A DNA stretch of 64,000 bases from Prionace glauca (Eukaryota > Chordata > Chondrichthyes > Carcharhiniformes > Carcharhinidae). Position numbers and translations under genes: made by a program. The notes beneath the pieces were generated by a model. The model did no database searches and was not told the DNA's origin. It saw only the letters and a program-made list of their open reading frames with translations. The DNA is taken from assembly GCA_037974335.1 (NCBI GenBank), contig CM075744.1:3047154-3111153 (forward strand). The letters are read 5' to 3'. Shown here one piece after another: positions 20,611-31,639 of the stretch. How positions within the stretch are numbered: the first letter of the stretch is position 1; the number at the start of each line of letters is the position of its first letter.

Positions 20611-23371
20611 ACAGAGTACAGGAAATAGAGAATCTGGTGAACTGGTGCAACGACAATAACCTCTCCCTCAATGCCAACAAAATGAAGGGGATTGTCATCA
20701 ACTTCAGGAAGCATAGTGGAGGGCTTGCTCCTCTCTACATCAGTGGGATGAAGTGGGAAAGATTGAGAGCCTCAAGTTTTTAGGTGTCCAGATCAGCAAC
20801 AACCTATCCTGATCCCTCCACATCAACGCTACAGTTCAGAAAGCCCACTAATGCCTCAGCTTTCTCAGAAGACTAAGGCTAATTTGACATGTCTGCTACA
20901 ACTCCCACCAATGTTTATACATGCACCATAGAAAGTATTCTTTATGGTTGTATCATAGCTGAGTATAACTTCTGCTCTGTCCAAGACTGTAAGAAACTAC
21001 AAAGGGTTGTGAATGTAGCCCAATCCATCACAAAGCTTCCCATTCATTGACTCTGTCTACAATTCCTGCTGCTTCAGAAAAACAGCCAGCAGAATCAAGG
21101 ACCTTATGCACCCCGGACATACTTTTCCACCTTCTTCTGTCAGGAAAAAGATGCAAAAGTCTGAGGACACATACCAATTGACTCAAGAACAACTTCTTCC
21201 CTGATGCTGTCAGGCAATTCAATGGACCTACCTCACATTAAGTTGATATTTCTCTACACCCTGGCTATGACTGTAACACTACATTCTGCACTCTCTCCTT
21301 TACTTCTCTATGAACGGTATGCTTTGTCTCAATAGAGCGAAGAAACAATATATATCAAATCAATGGATTCAAGAACAGCATTTTTCTCGCTGACTCCAGA
21401 CTTTTGAACGGATATCTCTGATACCAAACTGATATTCTCTGCGCCTTCTCTGTAGCTGTAACGTTACATTCTGCACTCTGTTCTACTCCCCTGATGTATC
21501 TTTGTACGGTATAATTTGTACGGAAAGCATCCAAAACAATACTTTTCACTGTATCTTGGCACATGTGACAATTATGACAATACCGGCACTGTAAGAAATA
21601 TCTTTTAATCAAGTTGCTTTGCAGTTTTTTTCTAGCAGCTCTGAGCATTTTATTTTGGCACCATAATATCTTCAGCCGGTGTCCTCTGTTACTGAAGCAA
21701 TATAATGGACATCATGTTTATTTTTAATCTAGCCTAATGCAGCATCCTGAGGTTTTATGATCCTGTTGGAATTGCTGAGTGGAGTATGATTGACAGGTTA
21801 TGTGATGCCTGGGTACAGGGTTTTTCCACAGGAAAGTCCAAGGTTCTTTCTCATATGCTGTTTGGACTAGAGACAGAAAGCACTGTCTCTTGTTTTCCCC
21901 TTTCTCTGGAGTTGGAAATTCTGCTGTCAGTGAGTTACTGTTAGGAGCAGACAATATTTCTGTCGTTCTCACCATGTCTATGCAGGTTTCCACCGGGTGC
22001 TCCGGTTTCCTCTCACACTCCAAAGGGTTAGGTGGATTGGCCATTCTAAATTTCCCCTTAGTATCTTAGTAGCAGGGTAAATATGAGGAGTTATGAGAAC
22101 AGGGAGTGGGTGGGATTGTAGTTGGTGCAGACTCGATGGGCCAAATGGCCTCCTTCTGCTCTGTAGTCCAATGACGTGCGGGTTATGTTGATTCGCCATT
22201 CTAAATTTCCCCTTAGTATCCAGGGATGCGTAGGTTAGAGGGATTAGTGGGTAAAATATGGAGGTATATGGGGATAGGGTGGGATTGTGTTCGGTGCAGA
22301 CTTCATGGGCCAAAGGGACTCTTTCTGCACTGTAGAATTGTATTAATTAAAAAAATGTAGGGATTCTATGATTTTCTCTCTCTCTCTTCAGAGCCTTTTG
22401 GGAAAGTTCTAGGACTGGGAAGCCTCGAGATTTATTCCAACAGTGAAAGGGCCAGTTCATAGATGTTAAAAAACTGCAAAAAGCAGCATCACGAGAGCAT
22501 ACTTGCTTTTTATGCTAAGTCTAGAAAGGGGTGTATGACTAGGAACATCATATCTGTTAAGGTTTAAGCTGTGTTGTATATAATTCCTGTTATTGGTAAA
22601 AATTATGCTAATTCTTTTTAGTTTTTTTTGTTTACTTTATTCCAATCCAATCAAGTCAAATTAAAGCCAATTCAGAGTCCCAACAAGTTGGGACATTCCC
22701 GATCCAAGATGATAAGATAGGGCTCTCACCTCCTGTCTTGGGCTTGACCTACATGATCCAAGCTGATTGCAGTAGGTGTAGCACCTACTCCAAGGCTTGA
22801 TCTCATTTGTGTCTTAGCCAAAAGGCCAAGATGCTGCTTTAAAAAATTGCTTCAAATGAAGCTTAAATGTAACCTAATGACTTCAACCAATCACAGCATG
22901 TCAATATTGCACTTGATCTTAGCCAAAAGGCCGCACCATAGAAATGATCCCTAAGAGTATCGTCTAGGTTACAGGCCTGAGAGTGGAATCTTTTTATTAT
23001 ATTTTAACTGTTCATAAATAAACTTCCATTTGATAAAAACTAAAAGCTGGGTCACTTGAATCACACCTGGACTGAAACACCTTATGCTCACCTGTACCAA
23101 ATTCAACTTAAAAAAACTTAAGACTAACTTCATAAAACACCTCGGAGTTTCTGGCCTGGGTCTCAGGGCAATAATGAAATGAAACATTGCTGAGTGCCCA
23201 GCAGGGTAACTTGTGGCCAGATGCAGCATCATTGCTGAGTCCTGCACAGCGGCTGCTGCAACACCAGGGGGAGCACTTGCTGCACCTGCCCAGATATCAC
23301 AAACAGCGCCGCCCCCGGTAACTGCCAGAATTACAGGCTCCAGCTCCAAAGCGAAACAAGGACAAAGACTG

Positions 23372-23541
23372 GGGCCCCCTCCCCCTCCCCCTCACTCAGA
23401 CATTATCCCCCCCCTCCCCCCCCCCCCCCCCCCCCCCGGCCACGGCAACTATCCCCCGGCCCCGCACACTCCCCCGGCCCCGCCCCCTCCATCAACAACG
23501 GCCCCGCCCCCGGCCCCTCCCCCTTCCCCGCCCCCCCAGCT
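23372..23541 (+). repeat. C-rich low-complexity tract
   Basis: Runs of C with CCCCGGCCCC words mark the distal end of duplication unit 2. No gene is seen. The plus-strand proline-rich frames through it are composition artefacts. Confidence 0.8.
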
Positions 23542-23552
23542 ACAAGAATCAG

Positions 23553-24933
23553 TAAAAAGTCTGACAACACCAGGTTTTAGTCCAACCGATTTATTTGATA
23601 ATATTCTCACAAGCTTTCGAGGGGGCTGCCTCTTTGTCAAGTGAATGGAGAGTTCTGGCCTCAGACAGAGCATACAAAGTACAGACAGTTGCTGATTAGA
23701 ATGCGAATCCTTACACCTAACCTGCTGTTCAATTCTTAAAGTGGCTGATAATGTGAGTGGAAGGAGCACTGATCACAGTTTAAAGAGATGTGTATTGTCT
23801 CCAGACAGTACAGTAAGTGAGGTTTTGCAAACCCAGGCAAGTCACGGGGGTTACAGATAGTGCGACATGAACCCAAGATCCCTGTTGAGACCGTCCTCAT
23901 GTGTGCGGAACTTGGCTATCAGTCTCTGTTCAGCGACTCTGCGCTGTCGTGTGTCATGAAGGCCGCCTTGGAGAATGCTTACCCGAAGGTCAGAGGCTGA
24001 ATGCCCGTGACCGCTGAAGTGTTCGCCAACAGGAAGGGAACAGTCTTGCCTGGTGACTGTCGAGCGATGTTCATTCATCCGTTGTCGTAGCGTCTGCATG
24101 GTCTCCCCAACGTACCATGCTTCGGGACATCCTTTCTTGCAACGTATCAGGTAGACAATGTTGGCCGAGTTGCAAGAGTATTTACCATGTACCTGGTGGA
24201 TGGTATTCTCACGTGTGAGAATACACACGTGAGAATACCATCCACCAGGTACATGGTAAATACTCTTGCAACTCGGCCAACATTGTCTACCTGATACGTT
24301 GCAAGAAAGGATGTCCCGAAGCATGGTACGTTGGGGAGACCATGCAGACGCTACGACAACGGATGAATGAACATCGCTCGACAGTCACCAGGCAAGACTG
24401 TTCCCTTCCTGTTGGCGAACACTTCAGCGGTCACGGGCATTCAGCCTCTGACCTTCGGGTAAGCATTCTCCAAGGCGGCCTTCATGACACACGACAGCGC
24501 AGAGTCGCTGAACAGAGACTGATAGCCAAGTTCCGCACACATGAGGACGGTCTCAACAGGGATCTTGGGTTCATGTCGCACTATCTGTAACCCCCGTGAC
24601 TTGCCTGGGTTTGCAAAACCTCACTTACTGTACTGTCTGGAGACAATACACATCTCTTTAAACTGTGATCAGTGCTCCTTCCACTCACATTATCAGCCAC
24701 TTTAAGAATTGAACAGCAGGTTAGGTGTAAGGATTCGCATTCTAATCAGCAACTGTCTGTACTTTGTATGCTCTGTCTGTCTGAGGCCAGAACTCTCCAT
24801 TCACTTGACAAAGAGGCAGCACCCTCGAAAGCTTGTGAGAATATTATCAAATAAATCGGTTGGACTAAAACCTGGTGTTGTCAGACTTTTTACTGTGTTT
24901 ACGCCAGTCCAACGCCGGCATACCCACATCATG
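23553..24933. mobile_element. Penelope-type element, inverted dimer of 3' parts
   Basis: Two near-identical copies of about 660 bp lie head to head: left arm 23551-24217 (minus sense) and right arm 24224-24894 (plus sense) around a 6-bp centre. Each encodes the C-terminal GIY-YIG-type endonuclease region: 'ANIVYLIRCKKGCPEAWYVG' then 'RQRMNEHRS', at 24200-24060 on minus and 24255-24385 on plus. The tail is 'acgccagtccaacgccggca'. An 11-bp target duplication, ACAAGAATCAG, flanks the whole (23542-23552, 24934-24944). The reverse transcriptase is absent, so it is a truncated fossil. Inverted partial copies are a known Penelope insertion form. Confidence 0.88.
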
Positions 24934-24944
24934 ACAAGAATCAG

Positions 24945-25530
24945 TTCCACAGTTCTACCTTTTTCTTATCAGTGGACATGTTCAATTACTAATACAAGCA
25001 GTAATACATCATCAATTGTATTAGGATCCGGTGACCTCTTTGTCTCAATAATACCATTAGCTTGTTCTTTTGGTCGAACAGAAGAAGGCCGATGACTTCA
25101 TCATTTCTGACCTTATTTCGCCTCACTCCTCCAGCCCGAAGTTATGTGGTGTCAGCCTTATCAGGTCTTGACCTTCTCTGGTCTTATTCATGTCTTAGGT
25201 TATGTGGAGTCAGTGTTTCTTATTTTTTTACCAAATACTTGACCAATTTTCCCATCATGCCACTACTTCATTCGTATAACTTCACATAAGCAGGTGAAGG
25301 CAAGAGATGTGATGCAGGCTTATTTAAACAATAAATATCTCCAAAAGCTTCTCTTGCTGTACATAATGCACCGAGTTGTTTACAAACACAATTTTCAAAA
25401 TTTATACAATTTATACAATTTAAAGTTATCCGATCCTGCAGGAGATAATGGCATTCACATTTGGGCAGAGCTTTAAGAAGCAGTAATTCCATCTCCCGTC
25501 TGTTTTAATGTTATATTCGGAACAGAAGGG
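24945..25530. other. Unassigned intergenic sequence
   Basis: I see no gene, RNA or recognisable repeat in this stretch. Composition is ordinary and AT-rich. Confidence 0.5.
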
Positions 25531-25975
25531 TGGTTAGAGGGAAAATAGGTGCTCTTAGAGACAAAGGAGGGGAACTATGCATTGAGTCTGATGGAATGGG
25601 GGAGATCCTGAATGAACATTTTGCATTGGTATTCACAAAGGAGAGGGGCTTGGTGTCTTGTAATGTCTTGGAGGAGGCTTTAGATCAGTTGAAGGAAATA
25701 TCCATTACGAGGGAGGAAGTGTTAGGGTTTTTAGGTAGCATAAAATCTGATAAATCTCCGGGGCCTGATGCCATTTATCCCAGGCTGCTTAGGGAGGTGA
25801 AAGATGAAATTGCTGGGCCTCTGACACAAATCTTTGTCTCTTCTTTGGACACAGGTGAGGTCCCAGAGGACTGGAGGGTACCACAGTTTAAAAAGGGCAG
25901 TAGGGATAAACCTGGTAATTATAGGGCAGTGAGTTTGACATCGGTGGTAGGAAAATTGTTGGAGAAAATTGTTAA

Positions 25976-26304
25976 GAACATAAGAACATAAGAAATAGGA
26001 GCAGGAGTAGGCCATCTGGCCCTTCGAGCCTGCCCCGCCATTCAATAAGATCATGGCTGATCTGTCGTGACTCAGCTCCACCTTCCCGCCCTCTCCCCAT
26101 AACCCTTAATCCCTTCTCTTATCAAAAACCCATCAACCCGTTTCTTAAAAATATTTAGCGAGGCAGCCTCCACCACTTCAACGGGCAGAGAATTCCAGAG
26201 ATTCACCACCCTTTGAGTGAAGAAGTTCCTCCTCAACTCTGTTCTAAACCGCCCCCCCTTTATCTTGAGGCTGTGCCCCCTAGTCCTACTGTCTTTTTTG
26301 AGAG
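25976..26304 (-). repeat. Nested CR1 3' end (TTCTTATG-tail subfamily)
   Basis: A minus-strand insertion beginning with two AAGAACAT tail units (25976-25990). It carries the C-terminal '[20 protein letters not shown]'-like region and the 3' UTR word 'gatcatggctgatctgtcgtg' (26051-26071). It is the same subfamily as the full element at 35922-40038. It splits the host CR1 between its RT start and the palm. Confidence 0.85.
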
Positions 26305-26867
26305 TCTTTTTTAAGGATAGGATGTATATGTGTTTGGAGCGTTACGATCTGATTAGGGATACGCAACATGGCTTTGTTCAGGGGAGATCTTGCCTTACGA
26401 ATCTGATAGAATTTTTTGAGGAGGTGACAAAAACGGTTGATGATGGGCGAGCCGTAGATGTCGTCTGTATGGATTTCAGTAAGGCGTTTAACAAAATCCC
26501 TCACGGTAGGCTGGTAGAAAAAGTTAAGGCACATGGGATACAGGGACAGGTAGCTAGGTGGATTGAAAACTGGCTAGGCAACAAGAGACAGAGAGTAGTA
26601 GTCCTTTTCTAGCTGGAGGTCTGTCACCAGTGGTGTGCCGCAGGGCTCAGTAATGGGACCTCTTCCCTTCATAATATATATAAACGATTTGGAAGAGGGT
26701 GTACGTGGTGTGATCAGCAAGTTTGCAGATGACACCAAGATGGCAGGATTGGCGGATAGTGAGGAAGATTGTCAGGTGACACAGCAGGATATAGATAGGT
26801 TGGTATATTGGACAGATAGATGGCAGATGGAATTTAATCCTGACAAATGCGAGGTGACGCATTTTAA

Positions 26868-27757
26868 CATAGAACATAGAACACTACAGCACAAACAGGC
26901 CCTTCGGCCCACGAGTTGTGCCGATCACATCAACACCTACCAACCTACAGACCTATCTATAACCCTCAATCTCATTAAACCCCATATACTCATCCAGAGG
27001 TCTTTTAAAAGACCCCAGCGAGTTCGCCTCCACCACCACTGACGGCAGCCGATTCCATTCACTCACCACCCTCTGAGTGAAAAACTTACCCCTAACATCA
27101 CTTCTGAACTTCCCTCCCTGTACCTTAAATCTGTGTCCTCTCGTAGCAACCATTTCAACCCGGGAAAATAGCCTCTGAGAGTCCACCCTATCTATTCCTC
27201 TCAACATTTTGTAAACTTCTATCAGGTCGCCTCTCAACCTTCGTCTCTCCAGGGAAAAGAGTCCCAGCTCCCTCAACCTAACTTCATAAGGCATGCCTCC
27301 CAGTCCAGGCAACATCCTTGTAAATCTCCTCTGTACCCTCTCAATAGCTTCTACATCTTTCCTATAGTGAGGCGACCAGAACTGCACATAATACTCTAAA
27401 TGAGGCCTGACAAGGGTCTTATAAAGTTGCAGCATTACCTCCCGACTCCTAAACTCAATCCCTTGATTAATGAAGGCCAGTACACCGTACGCCTTCTTGA
27501 CCACCTCCTCCACCTGCGAGGCCGATTTAAGAGTCCTGTGGACCCGGACCCCTAGATCCTTCTGCTCTTCAACACTACTCAGACTTCTGCCCTTGATAGT
27601 GTACTTGTTCATCCCGTTGGTTCTGCCAAAATGGACGACTACGCATTTATCCGCATTGAAGTCCATCTGCCACTTCTCCGCCCAGTCCTGCATCCTATCT
27701 ATGTCTTGCTGCAACTTTTGCCATCCTTCCAGACCATCCACAACACCACCGATCTTA
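26868..27757 (-). repeat. Nested CR1 3' part (TTCTATG-tail subfamily)
   Basis: The minus strand is open from 27757 to about 26990 and encodes 'KLQQDIDRMQDWAEKWQMDF' through '[20 protein letters not shown]'. Its tail is TTCTATG (26868-26880, reverse). It was inserted into the CR1 at the 'MHFGRN' codons. The same insertion is present in the inverted duplicate (63018-63915), so it predates that duplication. Confidence 0.9.
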
Positions 27758-29037
27758 GTGGAAAGAATAATGCAGGGAGGAGTTACACGATAAAAGGTAG
27801 ACCAAATAAGAGTATAGAAATGCAGAGGGACCTGGAGTGCAGGTGCACAAGTCTCTGAAGGTGGCAACCCAGGTGGAGAAGGTTGCGAATAAAGCTTATG
27901 GAATGCTAGCCTTTATAGGAAGGGGTATAGAGTATAAGAGCTGACGTCTAACGCTTCAGTTGTACAGAACGTTGGTTATGCTGCATTTGGAATATTGCGT
28001 CCAGTTCTGGTTGCCTTACTACCGGAAGGACATGGAGACTCTGGAGAGAGTGCAGAGGAGGTTTACCAGGATGCTGCCTGGTATGGAAGGACTGGGTTAT
28101 GAGGAAAGATTGGGTAAACTGGGGCTCTTCTCCTTAGAAAGACAGAGATTAAGGGGGGATCTGATAGAGGTGTATAAAATAATGAAGGGTATAGATAGAG
28201 TCAACAGTGGCAGGCTTTTTCCTAGATTGGAGACAAATATCACGAGGGGTCATGAGCTAAGGGTGAAGGGGGAGAAGTATAATTTGGATACTAGAAGAAG
28301 GTTTTTCACACAGAGGGTCGTGGGAGTATGGAACGCGCTACCAAGTAAGGTGGTGGAGGCAGGCACGCTGGACTTGTTTAAGGTTTACTTAGATAGGCAT
28401 ATGAGTGAAACAGGGATGGAGGGTTATAGGAGACGGTTTTAAAAATGGTCAGAGCCTCGGGACGATACTGGAAATGTAATACTACATGTTAATGTTTTGT
28501 CTCTTTTAATCCGCAGGTGTGTCGGTCCACCTTGTTGTCAAACGAGGAGCATGCACACGGTGGTTCGTGCATGGGCTGCTCTTGGAGGTTTTGAGAGTGG
28601 CCTAGTACTTCACGTTGTTGTGTATGCTTAATCCTGGACCAGCAGACGGGCACCACAACAGCTCAGTGACTATCACTGCTGGCTGTGCAGATACATGGAT
28701 TTGGGCCTGTGTCTGTGGGAGTTTGCGCATTCTCCCTGTGGTTGTGTGGGTCTCCTCCGGGTGCTCCGGTTTCCTCCCACACCCCAAAGACGTGCTCTTA
28801 GGCTGATTGGTGTACCAAATTGACCCTACACTATTCTCCCCTGAATCTGGTTACCATAGGAGTACCATTCACATACACACGGGGCAAGGTAGGTGTAGGA
28901 AAATGCTTTGTTAAGATGGCGGTGCGGGCTCGTTGGGCTGAAGGGTCTGTTTCCCGTGCTGGGTTGTTCTTTGTTCTTTGTTCATCTTGCTTCACAGCTA
29001 CTTGGGCAGGTAATCACACATTTCCCTGAATGGTCCG

Positions 29038-29198
29038 TCAGGAATTACAGAGTCCATTTTGAAATTCTCCTGTTATTTTACGAGGATGTTTCTTGCACAC
29101 AACTGTCACCAGCATTAAAATGATGGGAAATTCAATGACAAGGAGAGAGACTGCAGCGAACCATCGAATTCTTGTATGTGCTCTCGAAGCTTACAATT
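29038..29198 (-). pseudogene. Relic last exon of a B7-like gene (TM and tail)
   Basis: On the minus strand, after an acceptor (tttttcacag, 29208-29199), lies a 161-bp exon aligned without gaps to 61581-61741. It encodes a transmembrane helix ('[16 protein letters not shown]', with Leu to Pro relative to the active copy) and an 18-residue tail after a Cys codon: KKHPRKITGEFQNGLCNS, then stop at 29038-29040. Codon 3 is TAA (29193-29191) where the active gene has GAA, so in the same phase it would end immediately. No other exons of a paralogue lie nearby on this strand. I read it as a duplicated, non-functional exon that retains the ancestral cytoplasmic tail. Confidence 0.85.
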
Positions 29199-29472
29199 CT
29201 GTGAAAAAGGAAAATAACTGTTGGTTTCAGCATTAACTTCATTTTTTTTTGTTCATAGATTAAAATACAATGAAAGAATAATCAGTTTTAAGAATTCAAT
29301 TTGTGACTTTCTTTTACACTGGAAAGTAAATCAGGAACAAAGGTTAACAGAATATAACAACTTTAACATTGAAAAGCAAATGGTTCAAAGATGGGGAGGA
29401 GGAGGAATCAGTTTTGGGGAGGTTGCCTTTTGCCGATCGAGGGGCTACCCAGTCGGCCTCATTAATGAGATC

Positions 29473-30433
29473 TAGAACATAGAACATAGAACATTACAGC
29501 GCAGAACAGGCCCTTCGGCCCACGATGTTGCGCCGACCAGTTACAAAACAATGACCCACTAACCTAAACCAATCCCTCTTCGTCCATAAACCTATCCACA
29601 GATCTCTTAAACGCCCCCAAACTAGGCGCATTTACAACGGCAGCTGGCAGGGCATTCCAGTCCCTCACCACCCTCTGGGTAAAGAACCTACCCCTGACAT
29701 CAGTCCTATAACTACCCCCCCTTAATTTAAAGTCGTGCCCCCTCGTGCTAGCTTTCTCCATCCTAAGAAAAAGGCTATCACTATCTACCCTGTCTAAACC
29801 TCTAATCATCTTATATGTTTCAATAAGGTCCCCTCTTAGCCGCCTTCTTTCCAGCGAAAACAACCCCAAATCTCTCAGTCTCTCCTCATGGGATCTCCCC
29901 TCCATACCAGGCAACATCCTGGTAAACCTCTTCTGCACCCTCTCCAAAGCCTCTACATCCTTCCTGTAATGTGGGGACCAGAACTGCACACAAAACTTCA
30001 AGTGCGGCCGCACCAGAGTTGTGTACATTTGCATCATGACGCTGCGACTCCTAAATTCAATCCCCCTACCAATAAACGCCAAGACACCGTATGCCTTCTT
30101 AACAACCTTATCTACTTGATTCCCAACTTTCAGGGATCTATGTACACATACACCTAGATCCCTCTGCTCTTCCACACTATTCAAAGTCCTCCCGTTAGCC
30201 CTATACTCAACACATCTGTTATTCCTACCGAAATGAATTACCTCACACTTCTCCACACTAAACTCCATCTGCCACCTCTCGGCCCAGCTCTGCAACCTTT
30301 CTAAGTCACCCTGCAAACTATGACACCCTTCCTCACAATCTACCACACCTCCGACTTTGGTGTCATCAGCAAACTTACTAATCCACCCAACTATACCCTC
30401 ATCCAGATCATTAATAAAAATTACAAACAGATA
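29473..30433 (-). repeat. CR1 3' part (TTCTATG-tail subfamily)
   Basis: Minus strand, open from 30346 to 29564: 'SWAERWQMEFSVEKCEVIHF', '[19 protein letters not shown]', '[19 protein letters not shown]', '[19 protein letters not shown]'. The tail is three TTCTATG units in reverse (29474-29495). 5' truncated just upstream of the FADD palm motif; 30346-30433 keeps a decayed palm. Inserted in copy B of the inverted segment only. Confidence 0.9.
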
Positions 30434-30726
30434 ATCTGCAGAGTTTTATTCCAGAATGACTGCTTGGTGTGTTGTAGGATAGTGTCATACCAGTGCAATT
30501 TCTGTCAATGCATGTCTTCTTTTCCCACCCTTATCCTCCTCCTACTATCCTCCTTCTACACCTATGACTGCGTGGCCAAATTCCCCTCCAACTCGATTTT
30601 CAAGTTTACTGATGACACCACCATAATGGGTTGAATCTGAAACAATGATGAGATGGAGTACAGAAAAGATATAGAAAATCTGGTGTGACAACAGTGATCT
30701 CTCTCAATATCAACAAAATGAAGGAG
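30434..30726 (+). repeat. L2-like LINE RT fragment, part 1
   Basis: 'CVAKFPSNSIFKFTDDTTIMG' residues (30570-30632) contain the palm FTDD motif in the L2-like context; continues with 'NDEMEYRKDIENL' (30645-30690). Interrupted at 30727 by a mixed insertion and resumes at 31640. Confidence 0.7.
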
Positions 30727-30846
30727 ATAAGAACATAAGAAATAGGAGCAGGAGTAGGCCATTTGGCCCTTCGAGCCTGCCCCGCCATTCAATAAGATCA
30801 TGGCTGATCTGTCGTGGCTCAGTTCCACATTCCCGCCCTCTCCCAC
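30727..30846 (-). repeat. CR1 3' UTR fragment (TTCTTATG-tail)
   Basis: The minus-strand tail AAGAACATAAGAAATAGGAG (30727-30746) and 'gatcatggctgatctgtcgtg' (30796-30816) are as in the CR1 at 35922-40038. It is only 120 bp and fuses at 30847 to other sequence. Confidence 0.8.
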
Positions 30847-30849
30847 ACC

Positions 30850-31270
30850 CTGATAGGATATAACTTCTATCCTTGATACTATCAGATAGAGTATTAAACT
30901 ATAGTGAAGACTGTTGCAGAATGCCTGTTGAATTCATCTTCCATCTCCTTACTTTCTATCATTAATTCCCCAGAATCACTTTCTCCTGGACCAACATTCA
31001 CTTTGTTAACTCTTTTTTATATAAATATCTATCTTTATATTTCTAACTGGCCTTCTCTCGTACTCGAATTCTTCTCTCCTTATTAATCTTTTTATTATTC
31101 TTTGCTGTTTATATTCTGTCTAGTTTTCTGACCTGCCACCCGTCTTTGTGCAATTCTTTGGTTTTTTCTTGAAGTTTTATACTATCTTTAACTTTTCTAA
31201 TGAACCACGATGGTGGATCCTCCTCTTGGAATTTTTCTTTCTCATTGGAATCAGTATCTGTTCTGGGTTT
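30850..31270 (-). repeat. CR1-like ORF2 linker, degenerate
   Basis: The minus strand reads, with breaks, as the region between endonuclease and RT of CR1: a 'WFIRKVKDSIKL' stretch (about 31220-31185) comparable to [12 protein letters not shown], then 'NKVNVGPGESDSGELMIES' (about 30995-30940) comparable to the [13 protein letters not shown] region. Too decayed to place in a subfamily. Confidence 0.5.
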
Positions 31271-31289
31271 TCTGAAATATCCCTTTCAA

Positions 31290-31600
31290 TATCTACCACT
31301 GCACCTCTGCAGTGTGGATGGCCGACTGAATCTCTTCTGAAACTCAGGGCAGTTGAATGGTTTCTCCTCAGTCTGAACTCACTGGTGTGTAGTCAGCTCA
31401 GAAGACTGAGTGAATCCATTCCCACACTCAGAGCGGGTGAATGGCCTCCCCCCAGTGTGAGTGCACAACTGAGTTTCTAGCTCTGACAAGTAACTGAGTC
31501 TCTCCTCAGAGTCTCCACATTTCCACTGTCTCCCTAATGTGACTGGTTGTGAATGGTGTTGTTTCCTTCCAGGTTCAAAATTCTCCACTGATTAGGTTAC
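31290..31600 (-). pseudogene. C2H2 zinc-finger gene fragment
   Basis: The minus strand 31588-31379 encodes 'HTGGRPFTRSECGNGFTQSS' followed by ELTTHQ, a decayed finger with its H/C linker (HTGERPF-type). A further decayed finger ('EEKPFNCPEFQKRF') runs to about 31300 after an in-frame stop. Several finger cysteines and histidines are lost. It lies upstream of CR1 linker sequence on the same strand. A dead fragment of a poly-zinc-finger gene. Confidence 0.65.
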
Positions 31601-31639
31601 GATAAATTGTGTGGCTCCATCCAATCCTGATCTGACATT

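Larger units (their letters stand above)
14317..23371. repeat. Tandem segmental duplication, unit 2 (interrupted)
   Basis: This is the second copy of 7341-14316. It is collinear at 14317-14535 and 16421-23371, and interrupted by the chimeric CR1 insertion 14536-16420 and by a CR1 tail at 20351-20610. Both insertions are flanked by target duplications and are absent from unit 1, so they postdate the duplication. It carries the same sub-features as unit 1: CR1 3' part 16421-17285, CR1 minus fragment 17286-17509, L2-like 17799-18770, foldback 19133-19364, L2-like 19606-21630, SINE tails 21985-22340, U2-like 22800-22940. Confidence 0.93.
25531..28985 (+). repeat. CR1-clade LINE (TTCTTTG-tail) carrying two nested CR1s
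   Basis: Pieces of one 5'-truncated CR1 are 25531-25975 (linker and start of RT: 'DKSPGPDAIYPRLL', '[16 protein letters not shown]'), 26305-26867 ('DTQHGFVQGRSCLTNLIEFF', 'VCMDFSKAFNKIPHG', '[12 protein letters not shown]'), and 27758-28440 (C-terminal region, '[19 protein letters not shown]'). A 3' UTR with V-domain-like block follows and a TTCTTTG tail ends at 28982. It is interrupted by minus-strand CR1s at 25976-26304 and 26868-27757. Several frame breaks. The part from 26779 on is also present inverted at 61795-64000. Confidence 0.88.
26779..29376. repeat. Inverted segmental duplication, copy paired with 61405-64000
   Basis: The reverse complement matches 61405-64000 collinearly, including the nested CR1, the CR1 3' UTR and the last Ig exon, with a few percent differences judged by eye. 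The paired copy runs off the window end, so the full length is unknown. At 29376 it joins directly to the other inverted segment (29384-33316). Confidence 0.9.

Noticed and set aside
23213-23644. 143-codon proline-rich protein
   Set aside because: Composition artefact of the C-rich tract at the end of the tandem duplication.
24245-24600. Host endonuclease gene with GIY-YIG motif
   Set aside because: It lies inside the Penelope-type insertion with target duplications, in an inverted pair, without the rest of the protein.
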